A stretch of DNA of 20,648 nucleotides, taken from NCBI RefSeq assembly GCF_902364025.1, contig NZ_CABJCG010000040.1:1-20648 (forward strand), read 5' to 3'. This stretch comes from Enterocloster lavalensis. GTDB lineage: Bacteria; Bacillota; Clostridia; Lachnospirales; Lachnospiraceae. The notes beneath the pieces are model-generated. The model worked only from the letters and a program-made list of their open reading frames with translations, was not told the DNA's origin and made no database searches. A program made the translations under genes and the position numbers. Numbering within the stretch: position 1 is the first letter of the stretch; every line of letters starts with the position of its first letter. This document shows, in pieces, positions 1-7,413 of this stretch.

Positions 1-85
1 TTTAGAATTTTCAGGGTTTTACATACTGTTCAATCTTTGATTTTCAAGGTTCTGTCTGACATTCGCGCCAGGCGCTTATGTCGAA

Positions 86-174
86 CGCAGAAGGAGGGAT
101 TTGAACCCTCGCGCCGCTACTAACGACCTACTCCCTTTCCAGGGGAGCCCCTTCAGCCACTTGGGTACTTCTGC
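86..174 (-). tRNA. tRNA-Ser (anticodon GGA)
   Basis: Read on the minus strand, the acceptor arm GCAGAAG (174-168) pairs with CTTCTGC (93-87), followed by discriminator G at 86. The anticodon loop CTGGAAA is closed by a CTCCC/GGGAG-type stem and gives GGA, reading UCC/UCU serine codons. A long variable arm (class II) and the GGTTCAAAT T-loop fit tRNA-Ser. No CCA is encoded, so CCA must be added after 3' trimming, which fits the RNase Z gene nearby. It lies 55 nt downstream of the other tRNA-Ser and probably shares its promoter. Confidence 0.96.
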
Positions 175-229
175 TTGGCTAAATCTTTGTTGCTCTATAT
201 TATTAACTCGGGCGATGAAACCTTGCCAG

Positions 230-315
230 CGGAGAGAGTGGGATTCGAACCCACGCGCCCTTGCGGACAAACGGTTTTCAAGACCGCCTCGTTATGACCA
301 CTTCGATATCTCTCC
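230..315 (-). tRNA. tRNA-Ser (anticodon TGA)
   Basis: On the minus strand the acceptor GGAGAGA (315-309) pairs with TCTCTCC (237-231) and is followed by discriminator G. The anticodon loop CTTGAAA gives TGA (UCA and wobble UCN). It has a long class II variable arm and GGTTCGAAT in the T-loop. CCA is not encoded. It is the first gene after the promoter at 356-384 and is followed by tRNA-Ser(GGA). Confidence 0.96.
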
Positions 316-355
316 ATGTGCTGTTCGTTGTTTGCTCTCGTGAACCAGCTCGTCT

Positions 356-384
356 ATAATACAAAATATTTCATTATTTGTCAA
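356..384 (-). promoter_or_regulatory. Sigma-A-type promoter of the tRNA-Ser pair
   Basis: On the minus strand there is TTGACA (384-379), a 17-nt AT-rich spacer and TATTAT (361-356), followed about 40 nt later by the first tRNA. The -35 box is a perfect consensus match and the -10 box has one mismatch. This is the strength expected of a stable-RNA promoter. Transcript start was inferred, not seen. Confidence 0.88.
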
Positions 385-410
385 GCACTTTATAAAACTT
401 TTTTTAATTT

Positions 411-451
411 TTTTCAAAAACCTTGTTTTTCCCTTATTTAACGGGAAAAAC
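411..451 (-). terminator. Likely terminator after ispD
   Basis: Seven nt after the ispD stop, on the minus strand, a perfect 9-bp inverted repeat GTTTTTCCC / GGGAAAAAC (451-443 and 433-425) has a 9-nt loop, followed after AAGG by TTTTTG. The stem is AT-rich on one side, so strength is uncertain, but position and T-run fit the end of rnz-tsaD-ispD before the tRNA promoter. Confidence 0.6.
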
Positions 452-457
452 CGTGGC

Positions 458-1195
458 TCAGAACCGGCCCGTTCTCTGCTGTTTCGCAAAAACTTCCGCG
501 ATGTCCAGGTCCTCCGGCGTGGTGATTTTGATGTTCTCGTAGCTGCCCTCCACCATATGGACCCGCACGCCCATCTGCCGCTCCACCACCATGGCGTCGT
601 CGGTAATCCGGCTGCAGTCCTCCATCAGCTGGCGTCTCATCGCTTCCCGGATCAGCTCCAGCTCAAAAACCTGGGGCGTCTGGGCCATCCACACCAGACG
701 GCGGTCCGGGCTGGACACTATGTCCCCGTCCGCGTCCGTCACCTTGATCGTGTCCTTCACCGGCATCCCTACCACACATGCTTTCCATTTTTGTACCGCT
801 TTATACGCCCGCCCGATTATTTCCGGAGTGACAAAGGGGCGCGCGCCGTCGTGAATAAACACGTACTGTCTGTCAGGAGCAGGGGCGATGGCCTTCAGGG
901 CGTTCCAGACGCTCTCGTAGCGCTCCCGGCCGCCCTCCGCATACACCGAAACCTTGCGGATTCCGTAAGGCTCCACAATCTCCGTTCTGCAGTATTCCAT
1001 GTGATCCCGGTCCGTCACCAGCACGATGCCATCGATTGCGGGGGACTGCTGGAACGCCTCCAGCGCATAGGCCAGCACCGGCTTCCCGCCGATCTCCAGG
1101 TACTGCTTGGCCTGGCTTATCCCCATACGGGTTCCTCTGCCCGCTGCCAGCACCACCGCGGTGCAAACCGCATTCTTAGCCTCCGCTCCCATCAT
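458..1195 (-). CDS. ispD: 2-C-methyl-D-erythritol 4-phosphate cytidylyltransferase
   Basis: IspD transfers CMP from CTP to methylerythritol phosphate, the third step of the non-mevalonate isoprenoid pathway, in the cytosol. The 245-residue protein has the family's N-terminal nucleotide-binding loop AAGRGTRMG (residues 17-25), HDGARPF (115-121), the MAQTPQVF stretch (170-177), ITDDA (197-201) and the closing NIKITTPEDL (221-230). Length is normal (about 230-240). There are two consecutive ATG codons at the start (1195 and 1192), either of which may be used. The start overlaps the tsaD stop as TAATG, which points to translational coupling. IspD makes isoprenoid precursors for undecaprenyl lipids and for prenylated tRNA. 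Confidence 0.95.
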   Translation of the reverse strand: MMGAEAKNAVCTAVVLAAGRGTRMGISQAKQYLEIGGKPVLAYALEAFQQSPAIDGIVLVTDRDHMEYCRTEIVEPYGIRKVSVYAEGGRERYESVWNALKAIAPAPDRQYVFIHDGARPFVTPEIIGRAYKAVQKWKACVVGMPVKDTIKVTDADGDIVSSPDRRLVWMAQTPQVFELELIREAMRRQLMEDCSRITDDAMVVERQMGVRVHMVEGSYENIKITTPEDLDIAEVFAKQQRTGRF

Positions 1196-2217
1196 TACCG
1201 CTCCCCCAGCTTTAAGTTCGGCACTGCATTCAGATCCCAGCCCGCAATATTTCCATTGCAGTATTCATAGTAGGCGGCCGCTCCGATCATGGCCGCGTTG
1301 TCCGTGCACAGAACAGGGGACGGATAACAGCACCGGATCCCCGCCTTGTTGCAGGCCTGCTCCATGGCTGCGCGCAGCGCCGTGTTGGACGCCACCCCGC
1401 CCGCGATGGCCACCTGCCCGTAGCCGTACTCCTTCGCCGCCATCACAGTGCGGCTCACCAGGGAGTCCACCACCGAATTCTGGAAGGATGCCACCAAATC
1501 CGGCACATGGATCTCCTCGCCGGTCATTTTCGCGTGGTTGATGTGGTTGAGAACCGCGGACTTTAAGCCGCTGAAGCTGAAGTCGTAGGGCGAGCCGTCC
1601 ACCTTGCCCCGGGGAAACTCGATGGCGTGGGGGTTCCCCTCCCGGGCCGTCCTGTCCACCTTGGGGCCGCCGGGGTATCCCAGCCCCACCGCACGGGCCA
1701 CCTTGTCAAATGCCTCCCCTGCGGCATCGTCCCTGGTGCGCCCCAGAATCTCAAACTTGCCGTAATCCTTCACGATCACCAGATGCGTGTGGCCGCCGGA
1801 CACAATCAGACACACAAACGGCGGCTCCAGGTCCGGATGCTCGATGAAATTGGCCGAAACATGGCCTTCAATATGATGCACGCCGATCAGCGGCTTCTTC
1901 GCCGCGTAAGCCAGGGCCTTGGCCTCCGCCACGCCCACCAAAAGAGCGCCCACTAACCCGGGCCCGTAGGTGACGCCCACCGCCGTGATCTCCGGAAGCC
2001 CCACACCGGCCTCCGCCAGCGCGCGCCTTATCACGTAATTAACCGCCTTGATGTGCTCTCTGGACGCGATCTCCGGTACCACCCCGCCGTAAATCGTGTG
2101 GGTGCTGATCTGTGAGGAAATCACGTTGGACAGCACGGTCCGCCCGTTTTTCACCACAGCTGCGGCCGTCTCGTCGCAGGAGCTCTCAATCGCCAGTATT
2201 AAAACATCTTCGTTCAT
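1195..2217 (-). CDS. tsaD: tRNA N6-adenosine threonylcarbamoyltransferase TsaD
   Basis: TsaD transfers the threonylcarbamoyl group to A37 of ANN-decoding tRNAs, working with TsaB and TsaE. From the chosen start the protein is 340 residues, the usual family length. Visible signatures are IESSCDET (10-17), the metal-binding HIEGH (115-119), SGGHTH and [10 protein letters not shown]. The open frame extends to 2265, but that would overlap the rnz stop at 2252. I chose ATG 2217 because GGAG stands about 9 nt upstream and the conserved LAIESSCDE block then begins at the normal distance. An ATG at 2232 is a weaker alternative. Its partners tsaB and tsaE are about 4 kb upstream on the same strand. 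Confidence 0.95.
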   Translation of the reverse strand: MNEDVLILAIESSCDETAAAVVKNGRTVLSNVISSQISTHTIYGGVVPEIASREHIKAVNYVIRRALAEAGVGLPEITAVGVTYGPGLVGALLVGVAEAKALAYAAKKPLIGVHHIEGHVSANFIEHPDLEPPFVCLIVSGGHTHLVIVKDYGKFEILGRTRDDAAGEAFDKVARAVGLGYPGGPKVDRTAREGNPHAIEFPRGKVDGSPYDFSFSGLKSAVLNHINHAKMTGEEIHVPDLVASFQNSVVDSLVSRTVMAAKEYGYGQVAIAGGVASNTALRAAMEQACNKAGIRCCYPSPVLCTDNAAMIGAAAYYEYCNGNIAGWDLNAVPNLKLGER

Positions 2218-2251
2218 TTCCCTAATCTCCATCTGCCCGCAGGCCTTTGAT

Positions 2252-3163
2252 CTAATCTTCCGCAAATCCCAGTTCCACCGTCCAGCCGTCCTTTGCGGCC
2301 TTTGCCCGTGGGAAAATCTGGCGTACCTCGTTCATATACTCCTCGGGCCTGGTCAGAGAGGGGCTGTAATGGGTCAGCCACATTTCCGCGGGCTGGGCCT
2401 TTTTGGCCAGCTCCGCCGCTTCGTAAAAGGTCATGTGCTTGTACTCCCGGGCCTTGGCGGCCTTCTCCTTCTCGCCGTACATACCTTCGCAGATGAACAG
2501 GTCCGCCCCTTCGGCGTACTCCGCGATCACGGGCACCGGGCGGGTGTCCGTGCAGTAGACCACCTTAAGTCCCTTCCGGTCCGGCCCCAGCACCAGATCC
2601 GGCGTCAGCAGGCGTCCCTCGTGCTCGATCTCCTCGCCCTTCTGCAGACGGCTCCAGAACTTCTGGGGAATCTCCTGCTCCCGGGCCTTGTCCACGTCGA
2701 AACGGCCGGTTCGGAGGATGGAGACAGCGTAACCGTAACAGATCACGTTGTGGTTCACCCGGTAGGCGTCGATCACATAGGGGCCCAGCTGCAGCCGCTC
2801 CCGGTTCTCCGCCAGCTCGATAAAGCGCAGCTCAAAAGGCAGCTCCGGGGCGATGGTGCGCAGAGCTCCCACCACCCGCTCCAGCCCCTTGGGGCCTACA
2901 AGCGTCAGCGGCTCGGTCCGCTCAGCGTTTCCCATGGTCAACAGCAGCCCCGGAAGGCCGCTGATGTGGTCCGCATGGTAATGGGTAAAGCAGATCACGT
3001 CGATGGGTTTGGGGCTCCAGCCCTTCTCCTTAAGCGCAATCTGCGTGCCCTCGCCGCAGTCGATTAGCAGGTTGCTGCCGCCGCACCGGGCCATCATGGA
3101 TGTGAGCCAGCGGTAGGGCAGCGGCATCATCCCGCCTGTTCCCAATAAACATATATCCAGCAT
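2252..3163 (-). CDS. rnz: Ribonuclease Z (tRNA 3' endonuclease)
   Basis: A metallo-beta-lactamase-fold endoribonuclease that trims the 3' trailer of tRNA precursors lacking CCA. The 303-residue protein starts [10 protein letters not shown] and carries the zinc motif HYHADH (61-66) followed by [12 protein letters not shown], the usual RNase Z context. Downstream are the FICEGMYG block, [11 protein letters not shown] and a late LTHYSPS histidine. Length fits the short bacterial form. ATG 3163 has GAGG about 8 nt upstream. It starts the rnz-tsaD-ispD group. Its role fits the two CCA-less serine tRNA genes in this window. The upstream 152-bp structured element lies in or next to its leader. Confidence 0.93.
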   Translation of the reverse strand: MLDICLLGTGGMMPLPYRWLTSMMARCGGSNLLIDCGEGTQIALKEKGWSPKPIDVICFTHYHADHISGLPGLLLTMGNAERTEPLTLVGPKGLERVVGALRTIAPELPFELRFIELAENRERLQLGPYVIDAYRVNHNVICYGYAVSILRTGRFDVDKAREQEIPQKFWSRLQKGEEIEHEGRLLTPDLVLGPDRKGLKVVYCTDTRPVPVIAEYAEGADLFICEGMYGEKEKAAKAREYKHMTFYEAAELAKKAQPAEMWLTHYSPSLTRPEEYMNEVRQIFPRAKAAKDGWTVELGFAED

Positions 3164-3190
3164 AGGTTTGTCCTCATTCTCTATATATTC

Positions 3191-3342
3191 GTAACAGTTC
3201 AGACGGCGGGAAAATTGGCGCGGGAAGCCGCGTCAAGCTTGCTTGTAGGCGGATTTTCGTGCCAATTTTTACATCGGATGGATATCCGATGCTTCTTGAC
3301 CGATCTTTTCCGGTCAAGAAGATGAGCCATCTGAACCGTTAC
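3191..3342. repeat. 152-bp self-complementary cloverleaf-like element
   Basis: The ends form a 16-bp inverted repeat, GTAACAGTTCAGACGG (3191-3206) against CCATCTGAACCGTTAC (3327-3342), matching at 14 of 16 positions. Inside are three further inverted repeats side by side: AAAATTGGC/GCCAATTTT (3211-3219/3261-3269), CATCGGAT/ATCCGATG (3272-3279/3284-3291) and CTTCTTGACCG/CGGTCAAGAAG (3292-3302/3311-3321). Together these make a closing stem with three arms. Read as minus-strand RNA, both mismatches in the outer stem become G-U wobbles. AT-rich flanks (TATATA on both sides) could be target-site remnants. It could be a MITE/REP-like mobile repeat or a structured RNA. Copy number could not be checked. 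Confidence 0.72.
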
Positions 3343-3397
3343 ATATATTATTCCTTGCTGAATCATAACACAACTGGACGGAAATAATCAAGTGGGC

Positions 3398-3421
3398 GCC
3401 GGGAAATGTTGCGTTCCCGGC
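3398..3421 (-). terminator. Hairpin just after the VWA lipoprotein gene
   Basis: A perfect 8-bp inverted repeat GCCGGGAA / TTCCCGGC with an 8-nt loop begins 23 nt beyond the lipoprotein stop on the minus strand. No clear T-run follows on that strand, so it is at best a weak or factor-assisted terminator, or an mRNA 3'-end stabiliser. Confidence 0.35.
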
Positions 3422-3444
3422 AAAACTTTCCCGCAGGCAGGCCC

Positions 3445-5115
3445 TCACATCGCAGCCAGCCGCTTCACCAGATAGAGAAATTCTTCCTTGTACGGGTCGC
3501 CGTGAAGGCCGTCCACCCGCTCCAGCTCGGCCGCGATGGCCTTGTAGCTGGAGCCGCCCGCGTACTCGGAGTCCCGCAGCAGCATACCGGTCTGGGCCAC
3601 GCAGGAGGCGAAGCGCATGTCCGGCGGCAGTTCCCGGCAGACCGCGCTGTCGTCCACCGGATACTCCAGCAGGCGGCTCTGATCCCCGTCCGGCTCTTTG
3701 TAGCGCACTTTGAGCGTCAGCCACTCGGAGTCCGCGCCCGGTGCGGGGGCCCCTTCCGCCGGTTTCGCCTCTGCCCCGCCGTTCTCACCGTTTCCGGCCG
3801 CTGAGGCATTTCCCGCGCCGTATTTGAGCTCCACCTCTCCCAAATCCTCGTCCGATCCGGCCGGCACCAGCTCGTAGAGCGCGGTCACCCGGTGGCCCGC
3901 ACCGATCTCGCCGCCGTCCTTGGCGTCGTCGTCAAAATCCCTGGCTTCCATCAGGCGGTTCTCGTAGCCGATCAGCCGGTAGCCCTTGACCTTAGCCGGA
4001 TTAAACTCCACCTGGAGCTTGACGTCCTTGGCCACGGTAAACAGCGTGCCGCCCAGTTCCTCCACCAGCACCCGTTTCGCTTCCATCAGACTGTCCACAT
4101 AAGCGTACTGGCCGTTTCCGTTGTCCGCCAGCGCTTCCATCTTGTTGTCCTTGATATTTCCCGTGCCAAAGCCCATGACGGACAGGAACACGCCGCTTTC
4201 CTTTTTCTTCTGGATCAGGCGGGTCAAGTCCCCCTCGCTGGTGAGACCCAGGTTTAAATCGCCGTCCGTGGCCAGAATCACCCGGTTGTTGCCGTCCTTC
4301 TGAAAATGCTCCTCAGCCAGCCGGTAAGCCGTCTCAATGCCCTTGGAGCCGTCCGTACTGCCCCCTGCGGTCAGATTCTCAATGGCGGTCATGATTGCGG
4401 CTTTCTCTTCGCCTGAGACGCCGTCCAACACCACCGTGTCGCTGGAGGCGTAGGTGACGATGGACACCGTGTCCTCAGGCCGCAGATTCTCCGTCAGCAG
4501 CAGAAACGCCCGTTTCACCAGCCCCAATTTGTCCGCGGACTCCATGGAGCCGGACACGTCGATCAGAAATACCAGATTGGACGGCTTCTGGTCCTCCAGA
4601 TCCGGCTTCTCCGCCTGCAGGCCGATCTGTAACAGCTTATGGTTCTCATTCCAGGGACAGTCCCCGATATAGGTGGTCACGGAAAACGGCTCGCCCTCCG
4701 TCGGTTCCGGATAATCGTATGTAAAATAGTTGAGCATCTCCTCGATGCGCACCGCGTCCGCGGGCACCTCGTTTCCCTCCAGGATTTTGCGCCGGATATT
4801 GGCGTAGGAGGCCGTGTCCACATCCGCCGCAAAGGTGGACAGCGGAGCGTTTGCCACCGCCAGGAACGCGTTTTCAGCGATGTAATTGTACTCCTCCGTG
4901 TTGTGGCTTAAAGGGGGTCCCTCTGCCTCCATAACCGCGCCGTCCCACTGGCTCTGCGCCGCCATGGTCTCGCTGGCGTAGGAACCGGCCTCCACCTTTA
5001 CCGCCGCCTCTGTGGCCGAAGCCGTCTTGCTGCTTCCGGCTCCGCAGCCGCTCAAAAGCCCGGCAAGCAGCGCGCACATCAGCAGCCCGATTGTCAGTTG
5101 TTTTCCTCTCTTCAT
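3445..5115 (-). CDS. YfbK-type von Willebrand factor A domain lipoprotein
   Basis: A predicted surface-anchored 556-residue protein. It begins MKRGKQ with a hydrophobic segment and lipobox LLSGC, so Cys24 should be lipidated. After a Ser/Thr/Ala-rich linker there is the VWA-N region (NTEEYNYIAENAF to DVDTASYANIRR, about 72-110), then the VWA domain (about 180-350) with an intact metal-ion site: DVSGS (186-190), GGST (251-254) and TDGD (283-286). The last third resembles the YfbK C-terminal domain, broken by a Gly/Ala/Glu/Pro-rich low-complexity insert. Function in the family is not well defined; metal-dependent protein binding at the cell surface is likely. The frame extends to 5289, but the signal peptide and GGAGG upstream fix the start at 5115. 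Confidence 0.9.
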   Translation of the reverse strand: MKRGKQLTIGLLMCALLAGLLSGCGAGSSKTASATEAAVKVEAGSYASETMAAQSQWDGAVMEAEGPPLSHNTEEYNYIAENAFLAVANAPLSTFAADVDTASYANIRRKILEGNEVPADAVRIEEMLNYFTYDYPEPTEGEPFSVTTYIGDCPWNENHKLLQIGLQAEKPDLEDQKPSNLVFLIDVSGSMESADKLGLVKRAFLLLTENLRPEDTVSIVTYASSDTVVLDGVSGEEKAAIMTAIENLTAGGSTDGSKGIETAYRLAEEHFQKDGNNRVILATDGDLNLGLTSEGDLTRLIQKKKESGVFLSVMGFGTGNIKDNKMEALADNGNGQYAYVDSLMEAKRVLVEELGGTLFTVAKDVKLQVEFNPAKVKGYRLIGYENRLMEARDFDDDAKDGGEIGAGHRVTALYELVPAGSDEDLGEVELKYGAGNASAAGNGENGGAEAKPAEGAPAPGADSEWLTLKVRYKEPDGDQSRLLEYPVDDSAVCRELPPDMRFASCVAQTGMLLRDSEYAGGSSYKAIAAELERVDGLHGDPYKEEFLYLVKRLAAM

Positions 5116-5239
5116 AATACAATTCCTCCCTTTTTCGCTGGAGCGTCCACCCGCCTGTCGCGGATGTAAAATGTCGCCGGACCGCCGGATCGGACAACCT
5201 CTCGGCTGCGCCGACGGTCCATTGCATGCAAATGAAAAC

Positions 5240-5280
5240 GCCCGGTCTATGTGTAATTCAACATTACCATAGATCCGGGC
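5240..5280 (-). terminator. Hairpin downstream of the CxxC gene
   Basis: On the minus strand a GC-rich arm GCCCGG-A-TCTATG pairs with CATAGACCGGGC (5280-5268 with 5251-5240), with one bulged base and a 16-nt loop, followed by GTTTTC. It lies 57 nt past the stop of the small CxxC gene. It overlaps the predicted promoter of the lipoprotein gene, so upstream transcripts would end here while new ones start. Confidence 0.5.
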
Positions 5281-5289
5281 ACGGCTCAA
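5261..5289 (-). promoter_or_regulatory. Candidate promoter of the VWA lipoprotein gene
   Basis: Minus strand: TTGAGC (5289-5284), a 17-nt spacer, then TAATGT (5266-5261). Both boxes are imperfect, as expected for an activated promoter. The predicted leader of roughly 140 nt contains a GC-rich inverted repeat (GGACCG / CGGTCC near 5217 and 5181) before GGAGG and the ATG at 5115. Confidence 0.5.
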
Positions 5290-5293
5290 TACC

Positions 5294-5330
5294 GTTAAGA
5301 AAAGCCTTAAACAACCTTAATCCTTCTTAA
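5294..5330 (-). promoter_or_regulatory. Direct repeats TTAAG at 10-bp spacing (possible response-regulator site)
   Basis: On the plus strand CTTAA occurs at 5306-5310, 5316-5320 and 5326-5330, each separated by exactly 5 bp. A further TTAA-containing box (GTTAAG) lies at 5294-5299. The array ends 4 bp upstream of the predicted -35 of the lipoprotein promoter. OmpR/PhoB-family regulators bind direct repeats with about one helical turn of spacing, so this looks like an activator site; which regulator is unknown. Confidence 0.5.
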
Positions 5331-5336
5331 TATTTC

Positions 5337-5579
5337 CTACAGAAATTCTACCTGTTCGTCCACATCCACCGCGATTTTAAACTGGTTCGTCAGTTCATCG
5401 TAGCAGCTCTCGCACAAGTCAAAATGGTGGATTTCCCCGTCCTTCTCGGAGAAAAAATCCCAGGCGTGGTCAACGCAGATGCAGCCCTCGCGCAAGATAC
5501 CCTGATCCACAATCAATTTCTTTCCGCAGCAGTTGCAGATTACTGTGTCCAGCTGCCCGTTCCTATTGTACTTTCTCAT
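5337..5579 (-). CDS. Small CxxC-pair (zinc-ribbon-like) protein, function unknown
   Basis: An 80-residue acidic protein with two cysteine pairs, CNCC at 15-18 and CESC at 56-59, plus a lone Cys33 and His residues at 38 and 51-52. The two CxxC pairs about 40 residues apart suggest a structural zinc site. No signal peptide or membrane segment is present. A Shine-Dalgarno-like AGGTGAGGG precedes ATG 5579. It stands alone between two terminator-like hairpins, so it is probably monocistronic. I do not recognise a named family. Confidence 0.8.
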   Translation of the reverse strand: MRKYNRNGQLDTVICNCCGKKLIVDQGILREGCICVDHAWDFFSEKDGEIHHFDLCESCYDELTNQFKIAVDVDEQVEFL

Positions 5580-5684
5580 GGATTACCCTCACCTTTCTCA
5601 ATCCTCCATCCATCCGCTCTCCCCTTTCCGCAGATCCGTAAGGGCCGGCCGTTTTCCCGCCGGTTAAGCGGGGAGGCCTGTATC

Positions 5685-5717
5685 ACTAAAAATAGAGAGG
5701 AATGTCTGATTCCTCTC
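5685..5717 (-). terminator. Rho-independent terminator after rimI
   Basis: On the minus strand a perfect 9-bp stem GAGAGGAAT / ATTCCTCTC (5717-5709 with 5703-5695) has a 5-nt loop and is followed by TATTTTTAG. It lies 43 nt past the rimI stop and closes the tex-tsaE-tsaB-rimI group. Confidence 0.88.
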
Positions 5718-5759
5718 CATTATATACGCAAAACCTGTCGAATTTAAGTGGAAATTGTT

Positions 5760-6218
5760 TCAAATCCTGCGGTTCCACATGATGATGGCATCCTCCGCAG
5801 GGTTGCGGTAATAGTCCCGGCGGACCGCCTCCTGCCGGAAACCATAGGATTCATAGAGCTTTCGGGCGCTTACGTTGCTCTCGCGCACCTCCAAAGCCAC
5901 CTCCCGGGCCCCCTTCATTCTGGCAACCGCTGCCATGGACTCCATTAATTTCCTGGCGATCCCCTGCCTGCGGAAGGCCGGATCCACCGCGATGCGCTGG
6001 ATTTCCCCTTCGTCCGCCAGGGTGCGCAGTACGCAGTAGCCAAGCACGGCCCCCAGCTCCTCGTAGACCAGATAGGAATCCAGCCGGTTGTCCAGGCCGG
6101 ATCTCAGCAGGTTTTCCGACCAGCTCTCCGAAAAGCACGTCTGCTCCAGCCGCGCCACGCTCTCCAAATCTTCCGCCCGCATGGGCCGCACTGCACCGGT
6201 CCGTTCCATTTTCGCCAT
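5760..6218 (-). CDS. rimI: Ribosomal protein bS18-alanine N-acetyltransferase
   Basis: A GNAT-fold enzyme; the family member RimI acetylates the N-terminal alanine of ribosomal protein S18. The 152-residue product shows the early RAEDLESVARLEQTCF segment, beta-strand IQRIAVDP, the acetyl-CoA loop RRQGIARKL (about 83-91) and NVSARKLYESYGF, all typical. The neighbour tsaB supports the assignment, since tsaB-rimI is a common pair. Two starts are possible: ATG 6218, or ATG 6209, which sits 9 nt after AAGGA and may be preferred (149 residues). The gap from the tsaB stop is 14 nt. Confidence 0.92.
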   Translation of the reverse strand: MAKMERTGAVRPMRAEDLESVARLEQTCFSESWSENLLRSGLDNRLDSYLVYEELGAVLGYCVLRTLADEGEIQRIAVDPAFRRQGIARKLMESMAAVARMKGAREVALEVRESNVSARKLYESYGFRQEAVRRDYYRNPAEDAIIMWNRRI

Positions 6219-6232
6219 TCCTTTCCCGCTCC

Positions 6233-6988
6233 CTACCGGTCCCCGGCCAGCCGCGCCGCGGCTCCCTCGGGGCTGATTCTGGCTTCCCGCTCCCGCTCCG
6301 CCTGGGGCTTTCTCAGGTAATCCGGGGTAAACTCGTCCGAGGACACCACATAGGCCCCGTCGTACCCGCCCGCCGTTTCCGTCATGACCAACATGCCAAG
6401 CGCCGCCACGCAGGCGCCTCTCTGGCGGTTCATCTGGGCGGGCGCGAACCGGAAGGGCACTGTGAGCAGCTCCTCAAACAGCTCCCGGTACACCGGAACC
6501 CCGTCCCCCAGGAAGATCACCGGCAGGCCCAGGCCGTTCAGCTCTGCGGCCAGCTCGCCCGCATCCATTGCGCACTGTTTTTTGATCACCTGGATGCCGT
6601 TTTCCATCCGGTACAGGCCGGTGTACACCTGCCGCCGTTTGGCGTCCATGATGGGGCAGACAAGACCGGCCGCGCCCCACAGGTTCCAGGCCATGGCGTC
6701 CACCGTGGGCACATGGATCAGCGGCTTGTCAAGCGCCAGACCCAGCCCCTTGGCGGTGGCGGCTCCGATGCGCAGCCCGGTAAAGGAGCCGGGACCTCCG
6801 GCCACGGCGATGGCGTCCACCGTGTCCATTTCCAGACCCAGCATGTTCATGATCTCATCCAGCATGGGCAGCAGCGTCTGCGAGTGGGTCTTTTTGAAGT
6901 CCACCGTGTACTCCGCCGTCAATATATCGTCCGTCACCAGGGCCACGCTGGCCACCAGGGACGAACTCTCGATTCCCAGTATTCTCAT
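6233..6988 (-). CDS. tsaB: tRNA threonylcarbamoyladenosine biosynthesis protein TsaB
   Basis: TsaB is the non-catalytic ASKHA-fold partner that binds TsaD and TsaE in t6A37 synthesis. The 251-residue protein begins RILGIESSS and has KTHSQTLLPML and the signature GGPGSFTGLRIG (64-75), followed by AKGLGLALDKPLI. The metal-binding histidines of TsaD are absent, as expected. Length is slightly above the usual 220-235; the final Arg/Glu/Ala-rich tail makes the difference. The start overlaps the tsaE stop (ATGA), with GGAGGG inside the tsaE end. Confidence 0.94.
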   Translation of the reverse strand: MRILGIESSSLVASVALVTDDILTAEYTVDFKKTHSQTLLPMLDEIMNMLGLEMDTVDAIAVAGGPGSFTGLRIGAATAKGLGLALDKPLIHVPTVDAMAWNLWGAAGLVCPIMDAKRRQVYTGLYRMENGIQVIKKQCAMDAGELAAELNGLGLPVIFLGDGVPVYRELFEELLTVPFRFAPAQMNRQRGACVAALGMLVMTETAGGYDGAYVVSSDEFTPDYLRKPQAEREREARISPEGAAARLAGDR

Positions 6989-7413
6989 TCCAGTCCCTCC
7001 ACCCGGATCCGGCGGAAGTCAAAGCCCCGCTCCAGATCCTTTTCAATGGTCACATGCACCGCGCGTTCCGGCAGAAGCTCCTCAATCAGTTCCGACCACT
7101 CGATCAGGCTGACCCCGCTCCCGTAAAAGCAGTCCTCATAGCCGATCTCGTCCATCTCGCTGATATCGCCGATTCGGTACACGTCAAAATGGTACAGCGG
7201 CAGCCGCCCTTCCTCGTACTGCTGCACAATGGTGAAGGTGGGGCTGTTCACCGGCCCCGTAATCCCAAGGCCCCGGGCAAATCCCTGGGTGAACACGGTT
7301 TTGCCCACGCCCAGGTCCCCGTCCAGGCAGTAGACCTGGCCGGGTTTCGCCTCCGCTCCCAGCCTTTTCCCCAGCTCAAAGGTCTCCTGGGGCGTATTCG
7401 ACTCATATACCAT
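6985..7413 (-). CDS. tsaE: tRNA threonylcarbamoyladenosine biosynthesis ATPase TsaE
   Basis: A small P-loop ATPase that drives the TsaBD complex through its t6A cycle. The 142-residue protein has Walker A GDLGVGKT (32-39), the SPTF block (57-60) and the conserved LYHFDVYR (73-80), then a SLIEWSE motif. The start overlaps the tex stop as TAATG and the end overlaps the tsaB start as ATGA, so tex-tsaE-tsaB are probably translated in a coupled way. Confidence 0.95.
   Translation of the reverse strand: MVYESNTPQETFELGKRLGAEAKPGQVYCLDGDLGVGKTVFTQGFARGLGITGPVNSPTFTIVQQYEEGRLPLYHFDVYRIGDISEMDEIGYEDCFYGSGVSLIEWSELIEELLPERAVHVTIEKDLERGFDFRRIRVEGLE

Noticed and set aside
2096..3067. A 323-residue plus-strand ORF opposite rnz and tsaD.
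   Set aside because: The minus-strand genes carry intact family motifs; this frame does not and is a shadow.
5116..5289. A 58-residue N-terminal extension of the VWA lipoprotein.
   Set aside because: It precedes a clear signal peptide with lipobox and a ribosome binding site at the inner ATG, and overlaps promoter and hairpin sequence.
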